In this document: piece by piece, positions 7,741 to 17,183 of the stretch | How positions within the stretch are numbered: position 1 is the stretch's first letter | How the letters are laid out: every line of letters begins with the position of its first letter | Assembly: GCF_947504135.1 (NCBI RefSeq) | Contig: NZ_CANNGG010000001.1 | Location: forward strand, 372,001-436,000 | Length of the DNA stretch: 64,000 nucleotides | Direction of reading: 5' to 3' | Origin: an uncultured Tenacibaculum sp. | Lineage (GTDB): Bacteria > Bacteroidota > Bacteroidia > Flavobacteriales > Flavobacteriaceae | Made by a program: the position numbers and the translations under genes | The notes under the pieces: generated by a model | Seen by the model: the letters and a program-made list of their open reading frames with translations, nothing else | What the model was told of the DNA's origin: nothing | Database searches by the model: none

Positions 7741-9549
7741 ATGGGATTAGTAACACCTAAAGAAGTTGCAAAAGCAATAGGAGCCGACAAGTTCGGCGTT
7801 TTCGGAACGTTTTCAGGTTGGTTGCTGATGAAAGTTTTGCGAATTTCTACCGCCAATGAAATTTATAACAAGCACAAGCACAAAAAAGATTTACCTTTTT
7901 TAAACGGTTTGCTTGATGAGTTTCAAATAGAGTTTGAAATTCCTGAAGAAGACTTAAAACGTATTCCTAAAGAAGGACCTTTTATAACAATTTCTAACCA
8001 TCCGCTTGGAGGGATAGATGGTATTTTATTATTAAAACTCTTATTAGAGCATAGAACTGATTACAAGATTATAGCAAATTTTTTACTGCATAGAATAGAG
8101 CCTTTAAAGCCTTATGTAATGCCAGTAAATCCTTTTGAGAATCATAAGGATGCCAAATCGAGTGTAGCAGGAATTAAAAATGCCTTATTACATTTAAGAG
8201 AAGGAAAGCCTTTAGGGCTTTTTCCAGCGGGAGAAGTATCTACGTATCGTGATGGAAAATTAATGGTAGATAAAGAATGGGAACAAGGAGCAGTACGCTT
8301 AATTAAAAAAGCGAAAGTACCTGTAATTCCTATTTATTTTCACGCTAAAAATAGTCAGCTGTTTTATACATTATCTAAAATTAGTGATACGCTAAGAACA
8401 GCAAAGCTTCCGTCAGAATTATTATCTCAGAAAAATAGAGTTATCAAAGTAAGAATTGGTAAACCAATTTCAGTAAAAGACCAAGATTCATTTACTGAAA
8501 TACCTGATTTTTACCAGTTTTTACGTAGAAAAACGTATATGTTGGCGAATCCGTATGAGAAAGCATCTCCAAAGATATTGTCAACACACAATTTAAAAAT
8601 TCCGAAGAAAGCTAAAAAAATCACTTCTCAAAAATCATCAGAGTTATTTGTAAAAGAAGTTGATGCTTTACGAGAAAAAGGAAGTAGACTATTGCAAAGT
8701 AAAAATTATGAAGTGTTTTTTGCTAGCGCAAAAGAAATACCAAATATTTTACATGAAATAGGTCGTTTACGTGAAATTACGTTTAGAGAAGTAGGAGAAG
8801 GGACAAATAAGCCTATCGATTTAGATAGATTTGATAAATATTATCACCACTTATTTTTATGGGATGACCAACAAAACAGATTGGTTGGAGCCTACAGAAT
8901 GGGCTTAGGAAAAGATATTTTTAAGAAACACGGAATAAATGGTTTTTATATTCAAACATTATTTAGAATAGAGCCAGAATTATACCCAATGATGGAAAAA
9001 ACCATTGAAATGGGACGTGCCTTTATTATTAAAGAATATCAACAAAAACCAATGCCGCTGTTCTTATTGTGGAAAGGAATTGTACATGTTACACTACGTT
9101 ACCCAGAACATAAATATTTAATGGGAGGAGTAAGTATAAGTAATCAGTTTTCTGAATTCTCAAAATCGTTAATGATTGAGTTTATGAAATCGCATTATTA
9201 CGATCCATATGTAGCGCAATATATTCGTCCGAAGAAAGAGTTTAAGGTGAAGCTGAAAGATGCTGATAAAGACTTTGTATTTGATGCTACTGAGGCAGAC
9301 ATGCAAAAGTTTGATAAAATTATTGACGAGCTTGAACCAGGAGAGTTACGTATTCCGGTATTGATTAAAAAGTATGTAAAACAGAATGCTCGTTTAGTAG
9401 CGTTTAACGTAGACCCGAAGTTTAATAACGCTATTGATGGGTTAATGTATATAAAGGTAGCAGATATACCAGAAAGCACAGTAAAGCCTGTTATGGAAGA
9501 ATTTCAAGAAGAATTAGAACGTCGTGCAGCAGAAAACTTAAATAAGTAA
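7741..9549 (+). CDS. olsF: bifunctional acyltransferase, OlsF-like (PlsC domain + GNAT/hemolysin-like domain)
   Basis: 602 residues with two acyltransferase modules. The N-terminal half (about 75-270) has the PlsC signature NHPLGGID (H87, D93) and FPAGEVS. The C-terminal half (about 310-600) has the OlsB/hemolysin-like GNAT layout with EIGRLREITFREVGEGT and EMGRAFI. This order matches OlsF, the single-chain ornithine-lipid synthase reported from Serratia and Flavobacterium. The C-terminal domain should N-acylate the amino acid and the N-terminal domain then O-acylate it. Ornithine as substrate is inferred; other aminolipids are possible. Closes with a terminator. Confidence 0.75.
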   Translation: MGLVTPKEVAKAIGADKFGVFGTFSGWLLMKVLRISTANEIYNKHKHKKDLPFLNGLLDEFQIEFEIPEEDLKRIPKEGPFITISNHPLGGIDGILLLKLLLEHRTDYKIIANFLLHRIEPLKPYVMPVNPFENHKDAKSSVAGIKNALLHLREGKPLGLFPAGEVSTYRDGKLMVDKEWEQGAVRLIKKAKVPVIPIYFHAKNSQLFYTLSKISDTLRTAKLPSELLSQKNRVIKVRIGKPISVKDQDSFTEIPDFYQFLRRKTYMLANPYEKASPKILSTHNLKIPKKAKKITSQKSSELFVKEVDALREKGSRLLQSKNYEVFFASAKEIPNILHEIGRLREITFREVGEGTNKPIDLDRFDKYYHHLFLWDDQQNRLVGAYRMGLGKDIFKKHGINGFYIQTLFRIEPELYPMMEKTIEMGRAFIIKEYQQKPMPLFLLWKGIVHVTLRYPEHKYLMGGVSISNQFSEFSKSLMIEFMKSHYYDPYVAQYIRPKKEFKVKLKDADKDFVFDATEADMQKFDKIIDELEPGELRIPVLIKKYVKQNARLVAFNVDPKFNNAIDGLMYIKVADIPESTVKPVMEEFQEELERRAAENLNK

Positions 9550-9573
9550 AGAAACTAAGTTTAAAACACAGCA

Positions 9574-9609
9574 TAAAAAAAGCATCGTACTCAGTACGAT
9601 GCTTTTTTA
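9574..9609. terminator. bidirectional terminator
   Basis: AAAAAAAGCATCGTACT and AGTACGATGCTTTTTT form a long perfect stem with almost no loop, between the convergent acyltransferase and RseP genes. Confidence 0.85.
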
Positions 9610-9625
9610 TTTATAGTTTACAAGG

Positions 9626-10972
9626 CTATTTGAATAGCCTAAATATATCGTTTCCGTTTGCGAATAGTAGTAATGCTATTAATAAGATAAATCCTGTAAT
9701 TTGAGCATACTCTAAGAACTTATCACCTGGTTTTTTACCCGTAATCATTTCCCATAAGGTAAATACAACGTGACCACCATCTAACGCAGGAATTGGTAAT
9801 AAATTCATAAAACCTAACATGATTGATAAGAATGCTGTAATGTTCCAGAATGTTTCCCAGCTAAATTCAGAAGGAAATATACTTCCAATAGAAATAAATC
9901 CTCCTAAACCTTTGTAAGCACCTGTACTCGGATTTAAAATCTTTTTCATTTGCTTAATATAGTTAGTTAGGGTTGTCCAAGCTTTGTTTGCTCCTGCAGG
10001 AATAGCTTCTCCAAAAGAATAACTTCTTTCAGCTAAGGTGTAATATCCTAACTTTTCTAAATCTGGTAAAGATAAAATAGCAATAACAACACCTAATTTT
10101 CCTTCTTCAGTAACTTTTACAGGAAGGCTCACATTTTGGTTATCTCTTTTAACGGTAATAGTTACATCTTGACCTTTATTTTTATCTAGTTCAACTTGAG
10201 CTTGATCAAAATAGGTTATTGGTGTTCCATTAATAGAAGTTATAATATCTGTCTTTTGTAATCCACTTTTGTTATTTGGAGAATCTTCAGGAACTTGTCC
10301 TATTACAAAAGGTGTTCTGTAGCTTAGAAAAGCACCAGCATCTTTACTTCTATCAACTAATTTAGAAATAAAGTCTGTAGGAATTTCTTTTTCTAGAACG
10401 GTTCCATTTCTTTCTATAGTATAATTATGCCCGTTGATAAATTCTAAGGGAAGCTCTCTAAATTTTTCAATTTTTTGACCGTCAATAGTTAAAATTTTAT
10501 CTCCTGTTTCTAAACCTAAGTCTTTTCCTAATTGGTCTTGAACCCAAACGCCATCTTTTAAACTTTCATTTGGTAGGTATTTCTCACCATAAGCCCACAT
10601 CAAACAGATGTATATTAAAATACCTAAGACAAAATTTACAAAAACACCACCTAACATAATAATTAAACGTTGCCATGCTGGTTTAGAACGGAACTCCCAT
10701 GGTTCAGCAGGCTTTTGCATTTGCTCAGTGTCCATGCTTTCATCAATCATTCCAGCAATCTTAACATACCCCCCTAACGGAATCCAACCAATACCATAAA
10801 CAGTTTCTCCTACTTTCTTTTTAAATAAAGAGAATTTATAATCGAAAAACAGATAGAATTTTTCTACTCGGGTTTTGAATAATTTGGCAGGAATAAAGTG
10901 TCCTAATTCGTGCAAAACGATTAAGAGCGATAAGCTTAAAATAAACTGTGATGCTTTTATTAAAATCTCCAT
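9626..10972 (-). CDS. rseP: RIP metalloprotease RseP (site-2 protease)
   Basis: 448 residues. An intramembrane zinc protease that cleaves membrane-bound regulators after site-1 cutting. HELGH at residues 21-25 in the first helix carries the zinc ligands; the C-terminal LLPIPALDGGH supplies the third. Two PDZ-like segments lie between (about 140-300). The open frame continues 23 codons further upstream to 11041, but the start at 10972 (MEILIKASQF) puts the first helix and HELGH at the family position, so it is chosen. The partner anti-sigma factor is not in this window. Confidence 0.9.
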   Translation of the reverse strand: MEILIKASQFILSLSLLIVLHELGHFIPAKLFKTRVEKFYLFFDYKFSLFKKKVGETVYGIGWIPLGGYVKIAGMIDESMDTEQMQKPAEPWEFRSKPAWQRLIIMLGGVFVNFVLGILIYICLMWAYGEKYLPNESLKDGVWVQDQLGKDLGLETGDKILTIDGQKIEKFRELPLEFINGHNYTIERNGTVLEKEIPTDFISKLVDRSKDAGAFLSYRTPFVIGQVPEDSPNNKSGLQKTDIITSINGTPITYFDQAQVELDKNKGQDVTITVKRDNQNVSLPVKVTEEGKLGVVIAILSLPDLEKLGYYTLAERSYSFGEAIPAGANKAWTTLTNYIKQMKKILNPSTGAYKGLGGFISIGSIFPSEFSWETFWNITAFLSIMLGFMNLLPIPALDGGHVVFTLWEMITGKKPGDKFLEYAQITGFILLIALLLFANGNDIFRLFK

Positions 10973-11106
10973 AAATGGTGTTCGTCTAAATTTAAAATCT
11001 GACAAATGTACGTTTTTAACAACAGTTGTAAAAGTTTGCACGTAAGTTAGCCTTTGGTTTTAACAAAGTTTTTAGGATAGTGGTTTATAAACGCTGTTTT
11101 TAGTCG

Positions 11107-11114
11107 TATTTTTG
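11107..11114 (+). promoter_or_regulatory. -7 element of the SCO gene
   Basis: TATTTTTG fits TAnnTTTG. TTTA stands at the exact -33 distance (11084-11087, N19). It lies 17 bp before the GTG start. Confidence 0.5.
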
Positions 11115-11131
11115 TAGAAAATTTTAGTACT

Positions 11132-11806
11132 GTGGATATTAAATTCTTTAAAAAATCAAAAAGCACCTTAATTTTTATTTTAGTTTTTTGTGCTATTGGA
11201 GTTCCTGTTTTTTATCATTTGGTAAAAGTTGATAACAAATTACCTATTTATAACCCTGCTGATATTAACCCTAAATTGGTGGATGCTTCTGTAAGAAACA
11301 GAACAAAAAACCATAGAGTAGGTGAGTTTTCCTTAATTAACCAGAATGGAGATACGATTACGAATGCTGATTATAAAGGAAAGATTTATATAGCCGATTT
11401 CTTTTTTACCCGTTGTCAAACTATTTGTATTGCGATGGCGTATAATATGAGTGAGTTGCAAGAGCATTATAAAAATGATGACGACATCATGTTTTTATCA
11501 CACTCCGTGACTCCAGTAATGGATAGCGTTCCACAATTACGAAAGTACGCTACTGAAAAAGGGGTGATTGATGGAAAATGGAATGTAACTACAGGAAAGA
11601 AGAAACATATTTACAACTTAGCACGTAAACACTATTTTGCTGTATTGGATGAAGGTGATGGCGGAGAAAGTGATTGGGTTCACACAGAGAATTTTGTGTT
11701 AATTGATAAAGAAGGACGCATAAGAGGTTCGTATGATGGAACTAAAAAAGAAAATATGCAGAAAATTATTGATGATATTACTCTTTTAAAAGAAGAGTAC
11801 AAATAG
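11132..11806 (+). CDS. SCO1/SenC/PrrC family protein
   Basis: 224 residues with one N-terminal membrane anchor (about 10-31) and a periplasmic thioredoxin-fold domain. Copper-binding residues are C95 and C99 (TRCQTIC) and H184 (WVHTENF). SCO proteins deliver copper to, or reduce, the CuA site of cytochrome oxidase. It starts with GTG. The oxidase genes themselves are at 45-50 kb, next to a second intact SCO, so this is a distant paralogue. Its exact client is unknown. Confidence 0.88.
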   Translation: MDIKFFKKSKSTLIFILVFCAIGVPVFYHLVKVDNKLPIYNPADINPKLVDASVRNRTKNHRVGEFSLINQNGDTITNADYKGKIYIADFFFTRCQTICIAMAYNMSELQEHYKNDDDIMFLSHSVTPVMDSVPQLRKYATEKGVIDGKWNVTTGKKKHIYNLARKHYFAVLDEGDGGESDWVHTENFVLIDKEGRIRGSYDGTKKENMQKIIDDITLLKEEYK

Positions 11807-11829
11807 GAGATTACAAAAAACTCACAAGT

Positions 11830-11867
11830 AAAAGACCTTGATGTTAAGCTTAACATCAAGGTCTTTT
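11830..11867. terminator. perfect 38-bp palindrome terminator
   Basis: AAAAGACCTTGATGTTAAG and its exact complement meet with no spacer, giving 19 paired bases with A/T runs at both ends. It sits between the convergent SCO and SdpI-like genes and should act in both directions. Confidence 0.85.
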
Positions 11868-11887
11868 AGTTTATAGTAGAATTTAGT

Positions 11888-12229
11888 TTATTTTTTATTT
11901 CCGTCTTCATCAAAATTCTTGTTAATTTCTTGTTCTGTTTTAACTACAGATACAGCTAATGATAATAACATAATTGCCATTGGTTGCCATGTTAATTCTT
12001 TTGATAAGTAAGCTAAAACCAAAGCTGCAACTAACGAAATTGCTGAATATTTCATAAACTCCTTAGTAAAAAAAGAATTAGCGAATTGCCAAACAGTATC
12101 ATTCTTCATGGTTTTATTAGTACGGTAACCGTAAATCGCATTGATTTCTTTTGGTGGGAAAAAATGAAAAATAATACTGAATAAAAAAAGCACTCCGTTT
12201 ATAGAAAGCACATAATAAATAGGGTTCAT
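11888..12229 (-). CDS. SdpI-like membrane protein
   Basis: 113 residues with an N-terminal helix, then INAIYGYRTNKTMKNDTVWQFAN, then two more helices. The GYRT...MKN...W element is the SdpI/YhfL-like signature. SdpI of Bacillus protects against the SdpC toxin, but most family members have unknown roles and there is no toxin gene nearby. It lies 3 bp downstream of the serine hydrolase on the same strand, so the two are co-transcribed. Confidence 0.75.
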   Translation of the reverse strand: MNPIYYVLSINGVLFLFSIIFHFFPPKEINAIYGYRTNKTMKNDTVWQFANSFFTKEFMKYSAISLVAALVLAYLSKELTWQPMAIMLLSLAVSVVKTEQEINKNFDEDGNKK

Positions 12230-12232
12230 GTT

Positions 12233-13558
12233 TTAATGTTTAATAGAATTTACAATCCCTTTTAACAAGGAGTTTACATCGGCATTTTTGGTAAGTCCGG
12301 TACGAACTACCACTAAATCTTGATCAGGCAAAATAAATACATTTTGACCTTTATAACCGTTAAAAGAATACATATTTTTAGGAGCATCAGGAAATTTTCC
12401 ACCAGCGTTTAACCAAATTTGTGCTCCGTAAGAACCATCAGAAGTTGGTGTAGGTTTTGTAGCATAATCAAACCAATCTTTATCAAAAAGGTGCTCACCA
12501 TTCCACTCACCGTTGTGTAGGTATAATAATCCAAGCTTAGCCCAGTCTCTTGTAGTAGCCCAAGCATATGATGAACCTACATAATGATTACTCATATCGG
12601 TTTCAACTATCATAGAATTCATGCCAATTTTATCAATTAAACCACTATACCAAAAATCGAGATATTCTTGTTGTGTGTTGAATTTTGTTCGTAAAATACC
12701 AGAGAGTAAATTAGTAGTTCCAGAAGAATAATTCCAAGTTTCGTTTGGTTTTCCTACCAATGGTTTATTAATTTGAACTTTGGTCATGTCTTTTTCTAAA
12801 AACAACATTTTAGTAGCGTCTGAAATAGTGTTATAGTCTTCATTCCATTCCAAACCAGAATTCATTTGTAGTAAATTATGAATCGTAATGTTTTTACGAT
12901 CGTCGTTTTTCCATTCAGAAAACAAGTTATTTTCTTGAACATCAACTTTCCCTTGACATTTTAAAATTCCAAACAAAGTACCTGTAATACTTTTGGTCAT
13001 AGACCAACCTAACTGTTTCGATTCTTTGGTAAAACCAGTATCATATTTTTCAAAAATAATCTTGTCTTTATATACCACTACTATCGAGCGTGTTTGATTT
13101 CTATCATTAAAAATAGTATCAATAGTTTCGTTTAGTTTTGTATAATCAATGTTAGTGAAAATAGTGTCCTTATGATCTGCATTTCCATAAGGAAAAGGAG
13201 TGATATTATCAGGTTCAGAACGTTTTGGAGTAAGTTGAGGTTTGGTAATATCAAAATCATTAGTAACCAAAACAGCTCCAAGGCCTTCTCTATAAATAGC
13301 TTTTCTTTTTAGCAATCCATACACAGAGCCAGTAGCTGATTTTTCTTCTGTATTAATTTTATCAGAAGTAATATTTATAGGAGAAAAGTTATTATCATTA
13401 GCATCGGTAAACTCTAAACTTCTTCCTGCTAGAAATACAGAAGAAGCTGTGTTTTTAGCGGAGTATCCTGCAAGAATATTTAGCTTTGGATAGTTATAAA
13501 AAATAGTAATTACAAGGGCAATTAAAATAAGAAAAAGGATTCTTTTAAAATTTTTCAT
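12233..13558 (-). CDS. class C beta-lactamase-related serine hydrolase
   Basis: 441 residues from the ATG at 13556-13558, which gives an N-terminal membrane or signal segment (MKNFKRILFLILIALVITIF). The frame extends 20 codons further upstream without a fitting signal. The catalytic SxxK is in GWSMTKSITG, the YxN-like element in WNYSSGTTN, and GYKGQ lies near the C-terminus. The family covers DD-peptidases, esterases and NylB-type amidases. It probably acts in the periplasm; the substrate is unknown. It diverges from sufS and precedes the SdpI-like gene. Confidence 0.8.
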   Translation of the reverse strand: MKNFKRILFLILIALVITIFYNYPKLNILAGYSAKNTASSVFLAGRSLEFTDANDNNFSPINITSDKINTEEKSATGSVYGLLKRKAIYREGLGAVLVTNDFDITKPQLTPKRSEPDNITPFPYGNADHKDTIFTNIDYTKLNETIDTIFNDRNQTRSIVVVYKDKIIFEKYDTGFTKESKQLGWSMTKSITGTLFGILKCQGKVDVQENNLFSEWKNDDRKNITIHNLLQMNSGLEWNEDYNTISDATKMLFLEKDMTKVQINKPLVGKPNETWNYSSGTTNLLSGILRTKFNTQQEYLDFWYSGLIDKIGMNSMIVETDMSNHYVGSSYAWATTRDWAKLGLLYLHNGEWNGEHLFDKDWFDYATKPTPTSDGSYGAQIWLNAGGKFPDAPKNMYSFNGYKGQNVFILPDQDLVVVRTGLTKNADVNSLLKGIVNSIKH

Positions 13559-13600
13559 GTGAGAGGTTTCTAGCAAATGTAAGAATTTAATTGTTTGATG

Positions 13601-13630
13601 TTTGTATTTGAAACGCAAGCCCTACCTTTG
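13601..13630 (+). promoter_or_regulatory. promoter of sufS
   Basis: TTTG at 13601-13604, an 18-base spacer, and TACCTTTG at 13623-13630 fit the Bacteroidota consensus. Transcription should begin near 13637. This rules out the GTG at 13630 as a start and favours the ATG at 13651. Confidence 0.75.
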
Positions 13631-13650
13631 TGCTAAATTTGATATTTTAC

Positions 13651-14862
13651 ATGTTTAGTATAGATAAAATTCGAGCTGATTTTCCTATTTTAAATAGAGA
13701 AGTACATGGGAAAAAATTAGTGTATTTAGATAACGGAGCAACCTCGCAAACACCACAGGTAGTAATTGACGCTATTGTAGATTATTACTCTAATTATAAT
13801 GCAAATATTCATAGAGGTGTACATACATTAAGTCAGGAAGCAACTGATAAGTATGAGGAAGCCAGAATTAAGATTCAAAAACATTTCAATGCGAAGCACT
13901 CGTATGAAATTATTTTAACTTCAGGAACAACACATGGAGTTAATATTGTAGCATCTGGTTTCGCATCAATTTTACAAGAAGGAGATGAAATAATTGTTTC
14001 TGCCTTAGAGCATCATTCTAATATCGTGCCTTGGCAAATGTTATGTGAAAAAACAGGAGCTATTTTAAAGGTAATTCCAATGAATGAAGATGGTTCTTTA
14101 CGCATGGATTTATACCATGAATTATTGAATCCAAAAACAAAATTAGTTTTTTGTAATCATGTATCTAATGCATTAGGAACAATTAATCCAATAAAAGAAA
14201 TTATTCATGCTGCACACAAATTTGGTGCTTATGTGTTGATTGATGGTGCACAAGCAGTACCGCACATAAAACCAGATGTACAAGCATTAGATGCCGATTT
14301 TTATGTGGCTTCGGCTCATAAAATGTGTGGGCCAACAGGTGTTGGAATGCTATATGGTAAAGAAGAATTGTTGCAATTATTACCACCATACCAAGGGGGT
14401 GGAGAAATGATTGAAACTGTAACTTTTGAAAAAACTACGTATGCAGGATTGCCTCACAAGTTTGAAGCGGGTACACCTAATATTTGCGGAGGAATTGCTT
14501 TTGGAGTCGCTGTAGATTATATGAATTCAGTTGGTTTTGACAACATAGAAAAGCAAGAAAACGAATTGTTATCGTACGCAACGCAAGAATTAGAAAAAAT
14601 AGATGGATTAAAAATCTATGGAACAACTAACAAAACATCTGTTATCTCTTTTAATTTAGAAGGAATACACCCGTATGATGTTGGAGCTATTTTAGATAAG
14701 TTAGGTGTTGCTGTTCGTACAGGTCACCATTGTGCACAACCTATTATGGATTTTTATTGTATTCCAGGAACAGTGAGAGCTTCTTTTTCTTTTTATAATA
14801 CCAAAGAAGAAGTTGATGTATTGGTAAATGCTGTTAAGAAAGCGCAAATGATGTTAAGTTAG
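13651..14862 (+). CDS. sufS: cysteine desulfurase SufS
   Basis: 403 residues. Releases sulfur from cysteine as persulfide for Fe-S cluster assembly. Group II features: YLDNGATSQTP, EHHSNIVPW, PLP lysine K224 in SAHKMCGPTG, and the catalytic C361 in RTGHHCAQP. The ATG at 13651 (MFSIDKIRADFP) is the family start and lies downstream of the promoter; an in-frame GTG at 13630 lies inside it. The other suf genes are not adjacent, so this is either a dispersed sufS or the terminal gene of an operon elsewhere. Confidence 0.92.
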   Translation: MFSIDKIRADFPILNREVHGKKLVYLDNGATSQTPQVVIDAIVDYYSNYNANIHRGVHTLSQEATDKYEEARIKIQKHFNAKHSYEIILTSGTTHGVNIVASGFASILQEGDEIIVSALEHHSNIVPWQMLCEKTGAILKVIPMNEDGSLRMDLYHELLNPKTKLVFCNHVSNALGTINPIKEIIHAAHKFGAYVLIDGAQAVPHIKPDVQALDADFYVASAHKMCGPTGVGMLYGKEELLQLLPPYQGGGEMIETVTFEKTTYAGLPHKFEAGTPNICGGIAFGVAVDYMNSVGFDNIEKQENELLSYATQELEKIDGLKIYGTTNKTSVISFNLEGIHPYDVGAILDKLGVAVRTGHHCAQPIMDFYCIPGTVRASFSFYNTKEEVDVLVNAVKKAQMMLS

Positions 14863-14879
14863 TATAATAACTAAGACAT

Positions 14880-14910
14880 AAAAAAAGCCTCCAAATGGAG
14901 GCTTTTTTGT
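14880..14910. terminator. bidirectional terminator
   Basis: AAAAAAAGCCTCC, loop AAAT, GGAGGCTTTTTT, between sufS and the convergent BI-1 gene. Confidence 0.85.
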
Positions 14911-14926
14911 TTATGATAGTTTCTTG

Positions 14927-15628
14927 TTAATCTCTCGACATAAATATCTGTAGTACATACCAGAACAACAACATTAAAGAAGCAAATAACCCTAATGCTG
15001 CTGGAATATAATCATCTGTAGAGAATTTGTGAACTAAGTTAGATGTCTGATATAAAATAGAACCAGCAGCTAACACACACATTCCAACAGAAAACCATAA
15101 TCCTAAGTTAAACCCGAATAAAGCTCCGGCTATAATCAATCCGATAGCGATAAAAAATCCAACAGATAATCCAGCTCTTATAAAAGAAAAGTCTTTTTTG
15201 GTAATAAAAACGATGGATGAAATTCCAACAAATAAAGCAAGTGTTACAATTCCTACCTGTTTTATAATATCAAAGTTGTTGGTATAAGAAATGGCAATAT
15301 AAATTAGAGGGATAAAAATAAAAGCTTCAGCAAAGATATACCCTGAATAGGCTAAGTATTGTAAGTTTTTGTCAGAAGTTTTTAAGGCAGTACTTTCTGC
15401 ATAGTTTGTAATTAACATAAAACCACCTAGTAACAATAACCATTTATAACCTTGGGTCATTGATAAAGCAAATTCAACAACCGTAGCACTTTGTAAAAAT
15501 AAATATTCAAACAAAACGAATAATAATACACCACCAGCAACGTGTGTGTAGGTCTTTTTGTAAAAAGCTATTCTGTCAGCTTCTGAAACTTGTGCAACAA
15601 GCACTTTTGGTTCAAATGAGTTTTGCAT
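14927..15628 (-). CDS. Bax inhibitor-1/YccA family membrane protein
   Basis: 233 residues with about seven hydrophobic helices. Typical elements are the N-terminal FYKKTYTHVAGGVL, an internal ALFVGISSIVFITKKDFSF, and the ending YQTSNLVHKFSTDDYIPAALGLFASL. Bacterial BI-1/YccA proteins include calcium-leak channels and the E. coli YccA modulator of FtsH. The role here is not predictable. Single gene with a 400-bp AT-rich upstream region. Confidence 0.88.
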   Translation of the reverse strand: MQNSFEPKVLVAQVSEADRIAFYKKTYTHVAGGVLLFVLFEYLFLQSATVVEFALSMTQGYKWLLLLGGFMLITNYAESTALKTSDKNLQYLAYSGYIFAEAFIFIPLIYIAISYTNNFDIIKQVGIVTLALFVGISSIVFITKKDFSFIRAGLSVGFFIAIGLIIAGALFGFNLGLWFSVGMCVLAAGSILYQTSNLVHKFSTDDYIPAALGLFASLMLLFWYVLQIFMSRD

Positions 15629-16035
15629 AAATTATTTTTTTAACTAGATGTAAATATATGTTTTTTAGGTGATTTTAAATTTATCTTTCCATGTTGTAGA
15701 AAATACAATTTAAATGTGTTAAAAATGTCGTATTTAAAATTTTTATTGTTTAAAATTGACGTTTTTTTATTGTTTTTGTTAAGTTTTAACATTTTTATAT
15801 TGTTAATAAATGCAGGCTCCCAAGTGATAAAACCTAATAAATTAACTTTTTTTTAACTTTTATCTAGCGTTTAAAAAAAATCATATATTGCATATTGTAA
15901 AAAAAACCTTCAAATAACTATCAAATTTACAGGTATTTAACAATATAATTGATGATATCTTTTTTTGAGTTTTTTAACAAATTTATTGCCTTATGGGCAG
16001 TTTTATCAATAACTAATTTTTTAATTATTCACAAC
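15629..16035. other. gene-free AT-rich region
   Basis: 407 bp between the divergent BI-1 and M43 protease genes, very rich in A and T with long T tracts. An open frame runs through 15949-16035 into the protease but gives no signal peptide in register. It probably holds both promoters and the protease leader. No RNA gene or repeat is recognised. Confidence 0.5.
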
Positions 16036-17064
16036 ATGAAAAGAATTTTTTTAACACTAGCTGTAGTAGCCTCATTTTTAGTAGGATGTCAGGAAAACTC
16101 TAAAGACGAAGCTTTAGCCCCTCAAGAATCAATTGATATGAGTGACTTTTATGTAGAAACAGAAGAAGTTTCTCATAGAGGAGGGTCAGAACAATGCCAC
16201 TCAATGAGAGTTTTAAACAGGCAAGTAAAAGAAAACCCAGGGTTATACAAAAAAATGTATGATATTGAGTATGCTACAAGAAAAATAACAACAAAGAAAG
16301 GTAAACCAAGGGGAGGAAGTACTGGAGGAGATGTAGATGTAGCTCCAATAGAAGATGGTTTAGGAACTATTAATATTCCTGTATATGTACATATTGTTTT
16401 ACCAAACTCTAATAGTGTTACAAATTCTCAAATTCAAGCACAAATGAATGTATTGAATGACGACTTTAGTAATCCAAATACAAATCAACTTCCTTCTGGG
16501 GCATCGGATTTTATCAACGATGCAACTGATACAGGAATCCAGTTTACATTAGCAGGTACTTTTAGGCATGATGACTCTAGGTCATCTTGGGGAACGAACG
16601 ATGCTGTTAAGGCTGCTTATCCTCCAATTACACCAGAAACACACTTAAATGTTTGGGTATGTGAAATAGGAGGAGGTATCTTAGGATATGCTCAATTTCC
16701 AGGAGGTTCTTTATCTACAGATGGTGTAGTGTTATTAGCAGGAACTTTACCAGGAGGTTCTTCTGCTCCATATAATATGGGAAGAACTGCAACCCATGAA
16801 GTTGGTCATTACTTAAATTTACGTCACATTTGGGGAGACGGAAGATGTCGTCAAGACGATTTCGTAGCTGATACTCCATCTTCTGATGCTTCAAACTACG
16901 GGTGTCCAACGTATCCAGACGTTAGCTGTAAATCTGCTGATATGACAATGAACTATATGGATTATACAAACGATGCTTGTATGTATATGTTTACAGATGG
17001 TCAACGTAACAGAATGAGAGCTTTATTTGCTTCAGGTGGTGCAAGAGCTTCTATGTTAAACTAG
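16036..17064 (+). CDS. M43 (pappalysin/cytophagalysin) family zinc metalloprotease lipoprotein
   Basis: 342 residues from the ATG at 16036, which gives a proper lipoprotein signal (MKRIFLTLAVVASFLVGC, lipid cysteine C18). The longer frame from 15949 would bury this signal. The catalytic zinc site is HEVGHYLNLRH (H254, E255, H258, H264), followed by a MNYMDY Met-turn and paired cysteines, which define family M43. There is no C-terminal T9SS sorting domain, so it is probably a cell-envelope protease rather than a secreted one. It probably degrades external protein. Confidence 0.9.
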   Translation: MKRIFLTLAVVASFLVGCQENSKDEALAPQESIDMSDFYVETEEVSHRGGSEQCHSMRVLNRQVKENPGLYKKMYDIEYATRKITTKKGKPRGGSTGGDVDVAPIEDGLGTINIPVYVHIVLPNSNSVTNSQIQAQMNVLNDDFSNPNTNQLPSGASDFINDATDTGIQFTLAGTFRHDDSRSSWGTNDAVKAAYPPITPETHLNVWVCEIGGGILGYAQFPGGSLSTDGVVLLAGTLPGGSSAPYNMGRTATHEVGHYLNLRHIWGDGRCRQDDFVADTPSSDASNYGCPTYPDVSCKSADMTMNYMDYTNDACMYMFTDGQRNRMRALFASGGARASMLN

Positions 17065-17118
17065 AAAAAACCAAAGTCTTTTAAAAAGACGTTCTCAATA
17101 ATTATTTTTAATTATTAT

Positions 17119-17151
17119 AAAGCCAAGAGGTATTAAGCTCTTGGCTTTTTT
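17119..17151 (+). terminator. terminator of the M43 protease
   Basis: AAAGCCAAGAG and CTCTTGGCTTT pair around TATTAAG-like loop bases and are followed by TTTT. Confidence 0.8.
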
Positions 17152-17183
17152 ATATTTTTAACAACTCAAATAAAACGTGCACA

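Noticed and set aside
13630..13650. GTG start for sufS at 13630
   Set aside because: It overlaps the promoter -7 element; ATG at 13651 is the family start.
15949..16035. Early start for the M43 protease
   Set aside because: It would place the lipoprotein signal in the interior of the protein.
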